Shown in pieces: positions 19,608 to 25,902 of a stretch of 25,902 bases of DNA. Within the stretch, counting starts at the first letter, position 1. Each line of letters begins with the position of its first letter. Both the position numbers and the translations under genes were made by a program. Origin of the DNA: JAICMB01 sp049514735 (GTDB lineage Bacteria; Acidobacteriota; Terriglobia; Bryobacterales; Bryobacteraceae); NCBI GenBank assembly GCA_049514735.1, contig JBEKUT010000038.1, positions 1-25,902 of the forward strand, read 5' to 3'. The notes under the pieces were generated by a model that had not been told where the DNA came from, did not search any database, and worked only from the letters and a program-made list of their open reading frames with translations.

Positions 19608-21492
19608 GAATATCCCGCATGGAATAGCGAAGCGCGATGGGGCGGCCGTGGGGGCAACTCATGGGGCAGTCGGTTGCGGCCAGAGCGTGCAGCAGCCATT
19701 CCATCTTGGTTTGATCGAGCCGCATGTTGACTTTGATGGCCGCGCGGCAGGCGATGGTGGCGGCCATTCCACGGCGCAGATCGTCGAGCGAGACCTTGCG
19801 CTGCTCGCCCTCCGCAATCTCCAGAATTTCGAAAACGAGCCGTTCGATATCGGCTGGGCCAATGCCGGCGGGGGCGGCTTTCACGGCGATGGTGCGATTG
19901 CCGAACGGTTCGGTATCGAACCCGGTGCGGTTGAGTTCGTCGGCGATGCGGGCATATTCGATCTGCTGCGTAGCGGTTAGTTCCAGAACGATCGGCATCA
20001 GCAGTTGCTGGCGCTCGACGCGGTTTTCCGATTGCTGCCGCAGCACCTGTTCAAACAGAATCCGTTCGTGAGCCACGTGCTGGTCGATGATCCAGAGGCC
20101 ATCGCGTCCGGCCGCGATGATGAAGCTGTCGTGAAGCTGCCCGAGCGGCCGCAAGTCGGGAAGGGAAGCGAGGCTTTCGGCGCCGTCGCTGTACACCGGC
20201 ATGCTGCCGTGGGTTTCGGGAATGGGCAAGCCATTTACGCGCGCGGGAGCGGGCACCGGCTCGTCCGCCAGTGAGAAGTCGAAGCGCTGTGGCGGACCGT
20301 CGGTGGGCCGCATGGTGAAGACGGGAAGGTCGGGGTTTGATTCCACTAAGACTGGAGGCATGGGCCACTCCTGGTTTTCGAGACGCTGGGTGAATTCGGA
20401 GTACGGCAGCGCGGCCGCCGGTTGCGGTTCCTGATAAGGCGGCAGCGGCAGACTGGAAACCGGACGCGCGGCGATCAGTTTATCGCGGATGGCATCGCGC
20501 ACAAAATCGTGAACGAAAGTGCCGTGCCGGAATCGCACTTCCGTTTTCGAAGGATGGACATTGACATCGACCTCTTCGGCGTCGCAATCGAGAAAGAGCA
20601 GCGCGAAGGGATAGCAGGCTGGCGGCATCAGATTGTGATACGCCGACGATAGGGCGTGGAGCAACAGCTTGTCGCGGATCAGACGGCCGTTCACGAACAG
20701 GAAGATCGAATTGCGATTCATCTTCTGAACCTGGGGGCCGGAGATGAATCCGCGCAGGGCGAAGACACGCGTCTCCTGCTCTTCGGCCATGGGCACTTCG
20801 AGATTCCGTTCGATGTAGCCGAGGTCGACAAGCTCGTCGAGGGTCTGCGCTCCGAAGACCTGGTAGACGCGTTCGCGCAGCGTCTCGACCGGCGTGACGT
20901 CGAGTAGTTCCGAAGCGCCGTTCCGAAGTTGGAACGATTTGCTTGAATGGGCCAGGCTGTAATGAGTGACGAGGGAAGCGATGTGGGCAAGCTCGGTTTG
21001 GTCGGAGCGCAGAAATTTCTTGCGGGCCGGAACATTGAAGAACAGATCGCGGACGGTGATGGTGGTGCCGACGCCGGCGGGAAATTCGTCGCAGCGCAGG
21101 AGCTTGCCGCCCGCGAATTCAACCGCTGTTCCAGTGGTCTCGTCAGCGGAGCGGGTTTCGAGAATCAAGCGCGACACGGAAGCGATGGAGGGTAGAGCCT
21201 CGCCGCGAAAGCCGAGGGTGGAGATGGAGAGCAGATCCTTCACGTCGCTCAGCTTGCTGGTAGCGTGGCGTTCGAAGGCCAGCATGGCGTCGTCGCGCAG
21301 CATGCCGCAGCCGTCGTCGACGATGCGGATGAGCCTGCGTCCGCCGCTATCGACGTCGACGCGGATCGACGACGCGCCGGCGTCGAGCGAATTCTCCAGC
21401 AGTTCCTTGACAACGGATGCTGGGCGCTCCACGACCTCGCCGGCCGCGATCTTATTAGCGACGTTGTCGGAGAGGACTCGAATTTTTCCCAC
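19585..21492 (-). CDS. mutL: DNA mismatch repair protein MutL, endonuclease type
   Basis: 635 residues. The GHKL ATPase domain is clear: IAAGEVVERPASVVKELLEN, IRIVDDGCGM, TLGFRGEALPSIASVS and FVNGRLIRDKL. The middle (about 340-445) is Pro-rich and variable, the normal linker. The C-terminal dimerisation domain has DQHVAHERILFE (470-481), the DQHA-x2-E-x4-E metal site with Val for Ala, and CPHGRP at 613-618, so it should nick DNA itself, as MutL does in bacteria without MutH. It works with MutS, which is not in the window. It starts five bases after the TolC-family gene and shares its transcript; its end overlaps the beta-ketoacyl synthase. Confidence 0.96.
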   Translation of the reverse strand: MGKIRVLSDNVANKIAAGEVVERPASVVKELLENSLDAGASSIRVDVDSGGRRLIRIVDDGCGMLRDDAMLAFERHATSKLSDVKDLLSISTLGFRGEALPSIASVSRLILETRSADETTGTAVEFAGGKLLRCDEFPAGVGTTITVRDLFFNVPARKKFLRSDQTELAHIASLVTHYSLAHSSKSFQLRNGASELLDVTPVETLRERVYQVFGAQTLDELVDLGYIERNLEVPMAEEQETRVFALRGFISGPQVQKMNRNSIFLFVNGRLIRDKLLLHALSSAYHNLMPPACYPFALLFLDCDAEEVDVNVHPSKTEVRFRHGTFVHDFVRDAIRDKLIAARPVSSLPLPPYQEPQPAAALPYSEFTQRLENQEWPMPPVLVESNPDLPVFTMRPTDGPPQRFDFSLADEPVPAPARVNGLPIPETHGSMPVYSDGAESLASLPDLRPLGQLHDSFIIAAGRDGLWIIDQHVAHERILFEQVLRQQSENRVERQQLLMPIVLELTATQQIEYARIADELNRTGFDTEPFGNRTIAVKAAPAGIGPADIERLVFEILEIAEGEQRKVSLDDLRRGMAATIACRAAIKVNMRLDQTKMEWLLHALAATDCPMSCPHGRPIALRYSMRDILKSFHRI

Positions 21493-21497
21493 TGGAG

Positions 21498-23147
21498 TTA
21501 TTGCAGCACGATGCCACGCTCGTCGAGGAGTTCGCCGGTTCGCTGCAGCAGGTTCAGCTCGTTGCGCTTGTAGCTGATGGTTTGAGCCACCAGATTGGAT
21601 TCAGCTTGCACGAAGGCGTTTTGCGAATCGAGCACGAAGAACAGCGTGATGACGCCGAGCTCATAACGCTGCTGATCCGCTTCGACGCGTTTCTGTGCGA
21701 GGTCGCGCGCGATCTTCGCGATGCGCACGCTTTCGCGGCTTTGCTCGACCAAGCTGATGGCGGTGACCACCTGGAGACGGACGTTTTCTTCGGTGGAGCG
21801 GACCTTCAGCGCATCCATATGCTTTTGGACCACGGCATCGGCGAGATTCGCCGCGGCGTAGCGATCGCGAATCGGCAAGGTGAGGGTCAAGCCGAATCCA
21901 TACACAGGATAGGTGAAGCCAAAAACGCCGCGCAGCGCGTCGGCGAGACCGCCGGGAATGGGAGTGACGATCGCCGTGGGATTCGTCAGGTCGGTACCGG
22001 GGTAATAAATTCCGCCTAATCCCGACGATCCATATTGCGCGGTGAGCGCAAGGTAGGGACGCATGCGATCGTCAGCTTGTTTGATGCCGAGGTCATCGAC
22101 ATCCAGGTTCTGGATGGCGCTGCGCAGATCCGGACGATGGCGGAGGGCGGATTCGACATAGGCTTCGCGATCGAGCGGCTTCGATTCTAGCGGCATGTCG
22201 ACCGATTCGGTGAGAAGGAGCGGCATGTTGCGGTAGGCGGGATCGAGATCGGCGCCCATCTGGCGGCGTAGCGCGTTTTCTACCTGATCGAGTTGGAAGC
22301 GGGCCTGGATTACGCCGAGTTCCGCATTGGCGCGGTTCGCTTCCGGCTGGAAGACTTCGAGCTTCGAGGTCGCGCCCAGTTCAATCTCCTTTTTCGCGCG
22401 GGTGAGAGCGGCGTCGGCGAGCTTGAGCGATTCTTCCTGAACGCGCAAAGTTTCGCGGGCGTTCACGACATCCCAGTAAGCGTTTTCGGCGGCCGCGAGC
22501 AACTGGATCACCTGGTCGTGAAAGCTGAAGTCCGTGGCCTTCAGCTTACTGGTCGCGATGGAGATGGGAATTTTAGTGATGAACATTCCGCGTCCGCGCA
22601 GGAGCGGCTGCGTGATGTTGAAAAGAAATCCCGAACTGAGCTGCGGGTTGAAGGTGGAGAAGGAGCTGTTGGTGGACGTTCTTGTATCGGTGAAGGTCAG
22701 ATTATATTGCGTGCCGGTGACCATGGTCTGCTGATAGCCCAATGAGAACGGCTGCGTCAACGTATTGAGTGTCGCGGCGCCGGCGAGCAAAGTGCTGGAG
22801 GGCGTCTCCTGCCGGGCGGTGCTGAAGCTGGCCGATGCAATAGGATCGAAAACGGAAAAGGCGCGCAGGATGGCGTCGCGGCTGAAATCGACATTGAGCT
22901 TCTGAACGGCGATGTCGGGATTGTTCGCCATCACTAGCTCGAGATAATTCTTGCGCGACAACTCCAGCTTGCCGCCGACGACAAAGTCGGATAAGCGCAC
23001 GGGCGGCTGCAATTCCACTTTCGTCGGAACGTTTCTAAAATGATTTCTGAAGTAAGACGGCTTCGGAAAAAACGGGTCCGTCTGGGCCCAGGCGGTGCTG
23101 AAAGTAAGTGCGGAGAGAATCGCAACCAAACGCATAGAGATCGTCAT
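21498..23147 (-). CDS. TolC-family outer-membrane efflux protein
   Basis: 549 residues with an N-terminal signal peptide ending near TAWAQ. The body has two similar halves of long alpha helices with heptad patterns, as in the TolC trimer: NAYWDVVNARETLRVQEESL with RAKKEIELGATSKLEVFQ in the first, and EQSRESVRIAKIARDLAQKR with EADQQRYELGVITLFFVLD in the second. The beta-barrel strands lie near residues 110-200 and 370-420 (FSLGYQQTMVTG and GFTYPVYGFGLTLTL). Its ATG overlaps the stop of the MacB-type permease by four bases. It should form the outer-membrane exit duct of the tripartite exporter encoded with it. Confidence 0.9.
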   Translation of the reverse strand: MTISMRLVAILSALTFSTAWAQTDPFFPKPSYFRNHFRNVPTKVELQPPVRLSDFVVGGKLELSRKNYLELVMANNPDIAVQKLNVDFSRDAILRAFSVFDPIASASFSTARQETPSSTLLAGAATLNTLTQPFSLGYQQTMVTGTQYNLTFTDTRTSTNSSFSTFNPQLSSGFLFNITQPLLRGRGMFITKIPISIATSKLKATDFSFHDQVIQLLAAAENAYWDVVNARETLRVQEESLKLADAALTRAKKEIELGATSKLEVFQPEANRANAELGVIQARFQLDQVENALRRQMGADLDPAYRNMPLLLTESVDMPLESKPLDREAYVESALRHRPDLRSAIQNLDVDDLGIKQADDRMRPYLALTAQYGSSGLGGIYYPGTDLTNPTAIVTPIPGGLADALRGVFGFTYPVYGFGLTLTLPIRDRYAAANLADAVVQKHMDALKVRSTEENVRLQVVTAISLVEQSRESVRIAKIARDLAQKRVEADQQRYELGVITLFFVLDSQNAFVQAESNLVAQTISYKRNELNLLQRTGELLDERGIVLQ

Positions 23148-24400
23148 TCGTACCGGATCGCCTCAATGGGATCCAGCTTCGCCGCTTGCACGGCGGGATA
23201 AATTCCGAACAGAAGTCCGATACCGACCGATACGCCGAAAGCGACGGCGATGGATGAAAAGGTAACGACGGTGGACCAGCCCGCGGCGGCGGCGATGATG
23301 CGCGAGAGACTGAAGCCGAAGGCAATGCCGATTAAGCCGCCCAAGATCGATATGAGAACCGCTTCGGTGAGGAACTGCCGGACAATGTCGGACTGGCGCG
23401 CACCGATGGCGCGGCGGATGCCGATCTCGCGGGTACGTTCCAGAACCGTGGCGAGCATGATGTTCATAATTCCGATGCCGCCGACTAATAAGGAAATCCC
23501 GGCGATACAAATCATGACTACTTTGAATGTGAACTGCGTGCGCCGTTTCTGCTCGAGCAGTCCGGCTGGAACCACGACATTGAAATCGCCCGCGCCTTTA
23601 TGAGTGGTGGATAGGATTGCGTTGACCACGCCGGCGGTCTCGACTGAATTGGTGTTCGGCAAGACCTTGATATAAATTCCGTCGATCTCGTCCTTGAGAT
23701 AGCTGTTGTTGTCTTCGAAACGGCGCATGACAGTATTGAGTGGCGCGATGACGAGATTATTTCTATCGGCGACTTCAATACCCTCTACGTCGGAGTCGGC
23801 CGTGGCTTGCCCAGCCATCACGCCGATTACTTGCAGCCAGGTGTCGTTGATCTTGACATACTTGCCGAGCGCCGGCTCGTAGCCGAGCAGATTGACTTTC
23901 GAAGATTCGCCGAGCACGCAGACGGCGGCCGATTTCGCGTCGTCCTCTTCGTTGAAGAAGCGGCCTTCGACCATTCTGAGATTGTTGATGCCGAGATAAT
24001 TCGGTTCCACACCAATCAAGAGGGGCGGCTCCTGCGCAGGCTTGGGAAGCACTTTGAGGGGCTTGAAGCGCTTGCGCGGAGTGAGGGCTTCGATGCCCTG
24101 GACGTTTTCGGAGATGGCGCGAAAATCGCGAAAGGTGAGTCCGGGAGAGATTACCCGGCGCGCCTGCAATTCATTGCGGTCGACGGCTTCCTTCGCTTCG
24201 ATGATGATGTTGTTGACGCCGAGCAGATCGATATAGCTCATCATTTCTTTCTGCGCGCCGGCGGTGATGGCGAGCATCGCCACTACCGCGCCAACGCCGA
24301 AGATCATGCCGAGCATGGTCAGCAAGCTGCGCAGCTTGTGCACGAGGAGGCTGGAAAGCCCCATGTACAATTCCGGAAGATAGGCGGTAATGTTCGTCAT
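23144..24400 (-). CDS. MacB-type ABC transporter permease
   Basis: 418 residues. One N-terminal transmembrane helix (about 22-47, within LRSLLTMLGMIFGVGAVVAM) is followed by a large periplasmic domain (about 50-295) and three C-terminal helices. GGIGIMNIMLA and ERTREIGIRRAIGA are the signatures of the MacB/FtsX permease core. It lacks the ATPase domain that true MacB carries, so a separate ATPase gene is needed; none is in the window, and the natural place is upstream, beyond the right edge. Three bases separate it from the adaptor stop. With adaptor and TolC it forms a mechanotransmission-type exporter for small molecules or peptides; the substrate is unknown. Confidence 0.92.
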   Translation of the reverse strand: MTNITAYLPELYMGLSSLLVHKLRSLLTMLGMIFGVGAVVAMLAITAGAQKEMMSYIDLLGVNNIIIEAKEAVDRNELQARRVISPGLTFRDFRAISENVQGIEALTPRKRFKPLKVLPKPAQEPPLLIGVEPNYLGINNLRMVEGRFFNEEDDAKSAAVCVLGESSKVNLLGYEPALGKYVKINDTWLQVIGVMAGQATADSDVEGIEVADRNNLVIAPLNTVMRRFEDNNSYLKDEIDGIYIKVLPNTNSVETAGVVNAILSTTHKGAGDFNVVVPAGLLEQKRRTQFTFKVVMICIAGISLLVGGIGIMNIMLATVLERTREIGIRRAIGARQSDIVRQFLTEAVLISILGGLIGIAFGFSLSRIIAAAAGWSTVVTFSSIAVAFGVSVGIGLLFGIYPAVQAAKLDPIEAIRYE

Positions 24401-24403
24401 AGC

Positions 24404-25902
24404 CTACTTCGCTGGAAGCGCTTCCATAGCTCCTCCGTTGTCCGGCTTGGCGCCTTTCTTCTTGTCGTCTTTTTGCGCGGCCGGGTCAGCGAGGGCGACG
24501 ATTTCTCCGGGTTGGAGTCCGCTGGCGACCACCATGGTCGATTCACTGCGCTTGAGAGGTTTGAACGGACGGGCTTCGAAAGAATTGCCATTCTTGACGT
24601 AGGCGATCAGTTGGCCGTCCTTTTCAAAAACCGCTTGCGTGGGAAGTGAGATGGCGTTGGGGATACGGTCGACGATGATTTCGACGTCGGCCAGCAGGCC
24701 GGGGCGGAGCAAGACATCGAACTGCGAATCTTCTTCGGGCGGCGGGGGGAGCTTGGCTTCTTCCAGTTCTTTGGAGGTGAATTGAGATGCGGGCGCGGCT
24801 TGAGGCGTGGGCGCCGCTGGAGCTTGAGCATGAAGATTGGGGTCGCGTACAGCGTACGGCGTGTTGCGTTCTGCGTTCGTCTCAGAGATCGCGAGGAGCT
24901 TTTGAATCTGCGCGGGCTTTACTCCCAGCACGCTAAAGAGCTGTTTCATATCGACGGAGAAGACGACGTCGAACTTCTTGGCGGGATCGCTTGAAAAGAT
25001 ATTCGACGTAGCGGTGCCGCTCATGGATTTGATTTTGCCGTTGAGGCGCTGGCCGGGAATCGCGTCGAGCTGCAGGATGGCCTCCTGGCCTTCACGCAGG
25101 TTCGCGCGGTCGAGTTCGCCTACTCGCGCCAGCACTTCGAGCTCGGAGAGATCGAGAACGTCGGCGACGGGAACTCCGGGATTGAGCTGATCGCCTTCGC
25201 GAACATCGGGAATCTGCATGCCGGGGAAATAGAAATTCGGACGGTTCTGGCGAATCGCCACGAGACCGCTGATGGGCGCGAGCAGCTTTACTTGCGAGAG
25301 GCGCTGCTTCTCAATGTCGAGCTCGAGCACGCTCTTGTTGCGGTTCTCCTGAAGCACGGCGATCTGCGCTTTGGCCTGTTGACGGCGGGATTGGATATCG
25401 CTTTCGAGCTGCTTCAGGTGCTTCCTGGCTTCTTCGAGAGACAGGACGTTCTTCTTGGCGTCGATGGCGGAAAGCAGGTCGTTACGCTTGACTTCGAGCT
25501 CAGCGCGCTTGACATCGAATTGGGCGGTGAGCAGATCCACCTGATCCTGATTGCTGCTGACGGCGAGGTCCGCCTGCGCTTTCTTGATCTGCTCGTCGGT
25601 TTGCTCGAGGCCGAGCACTTGCTCTTCGACCCGGGAGTTCACTTCGGAATCGTCGAACTCCACGATCAGATCTTTAGCGCGGGCGAATCCGCCGAGCGGA
25701 GCGATGCGAGTCACCTGGACGGTGCCGAAGAGATTGGGTGCGATCAGCGTGACTGATCGGGCGGCGCGAAGTTCGCCGCGGGCAAAGCTGCGGACGATGA
25801 CGTCGCCACGCCGGACTTTGGTGGTCGCGATTTGTTCCTGATTCTTCGGCATGTCGCGAAAGAACGTATAGCTTTTCCAGGCACCGGCCAGGAGAATGGA
25901 GG
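24404..25902 (-). CDS. Efflux periplasmic adaptor (HlyD/MacA-like), 5' end outside window
   Basis: At least 498 residues. An ATG at 25852 would give 482, but the frame stays open to the edge and reads SILLAGAWKSYTFFRDMPKN, which looks like the end of an N-terminal membrane anchor, so the gene very likely starts beyond the window. Domains in order: membrane-proximal barrel strand (VRRGDVIVRSFARGELRAA), half lipoyl (IAPLGGFARAKDLIVEFDDS), a long coiled-coil hairpin (about residues 70-190 from the ATG, for example EEARKHLKQLESDIQSRRQQ), second half lipoyl (LLAPISGLVAIRQ), and beta-barrel (ILQLDAIPGQRLNGKIKSMS). A Pro/Ala-rich insert, APAAPTPQAAPAS, and a Lys-rich tail are unusual. It bridges the permease and TolC proteins encoded next. 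Confidence 0.88.
   Translation of the reverse strand, partial: SILLAGAWKSYTFFRDMPKNQEQIATTKVRRGDVIVRSFARGELRAARSVTLIAPNLFGTVQVTRIAPLGGFARAKDLIVEFDDSEVNSRVEEQVLGLEQTDEQIKKAQADLAVSSNQDQVDLLTAQFDVKRAELEVKRNDLLSAIDAKKNVLSLEEARKHLKQLESDIQSRRQQAKAQIAVLQENRNKSVLELDIEKQRLSQVKLLAPISGLVAIRQNRPNFYFPGMQIPDVREGDQLNPGVPVADVLDLSELEVLARVGELDRANLREGQEAILQLDAIPGQRLNGKIKSMSGTATSNIFSSDPAKKFDVVFSVDMKQLFSVLGVKPAQIQKLLAISETNAERNTPYAVRDPNLHAQAPAAPTPQAAPASQFTSKELEEAKLPPPPEEDSQFDVLLRPGLLADVEIIVDRIPNAISLPTQAVFEKDGQLIAYVKNGNSFEARPFKPLKRSESTMVVASGLQPGEIVALADPAAQKDDKKKGAKPDNGGAMEALPAK

Overview
The window looks like a GC-rich bacterial chromosome. The protein repertoire (MacB-type permease with HlyD-like adaptor and TolC, a MutL with the endonuclease motif, a DUF1593 secreted protein, a Tat-exported multicopper oxidase, an LssY C-terminal domain, an HprK-like P-loop protein) would fit a soil Acidobacteriota of the Solibacter/Bryobacter kind. 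That assignment is inference; no rRNA or other decisive marker lies in the window.

Layout. Positions 1-744 (+) hold the end of an LssY-domain protein. Positions 891-2393 (-) hold a secreted DUF1593 protein with its own promoter. Positions 2530-5190 (-) are the outstanding region: a tRNA-Gln, then a dense array of 24 tRNA or tRNA-like genes on one strand. The array covers 17 amino acids; I find no intact Leu, Cys or His gene. It has a good sigma70-like promoter at its upstream end. A candidate small structured RNA with its own promoter and terminator (about 4504-4660) sits in its only large gap. Several members are abnormal: eight have C at the normally invariant position 33, one has a 41-nt structured insertion in the anticodon loop, one lacks the whole anticodon arm but keeps a perfect acceptor/T-arm minihelix, one pairs a UAU anticodon with a long variable arm, and one is decayed.

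Positions 5369-11878 (-) hold a TPR-like protein with its own promoter, and upstream of it a tightly coupled operon. The operon encodes two pairs of paralogous glycosyltransferase-like proteins, an HprK-like P-loop protein and a flavin-reductase-like split-barrel protein. A frameshifted remnant of the ribB 5' end lies just before the last of these. The operon looks like a glycan or glycosylated-product pathway, but its product is unknown.

Positions 12051-18035 (+) form a second coupled run: a secreted protein with one CxxCH haem motif, a Tat multicopper oxidase, a SAM methyltransferase, a small one-helix membrane protein and a sodium:solute symporter. A promoter and a LacI-family-like palindrome precede it. 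A stand-alone beta-ketoacyl synthase (18081-19607, +) follows and overlaps the convergent mutL by 23 bp.

Positions 19585-25902 (-) hold, in transcription order, an efflux periplasmic adaptor (5' end outside the window), a MacB-type permease, a TolC-family protein and mutL, spaced so closely that one transcript is likely.
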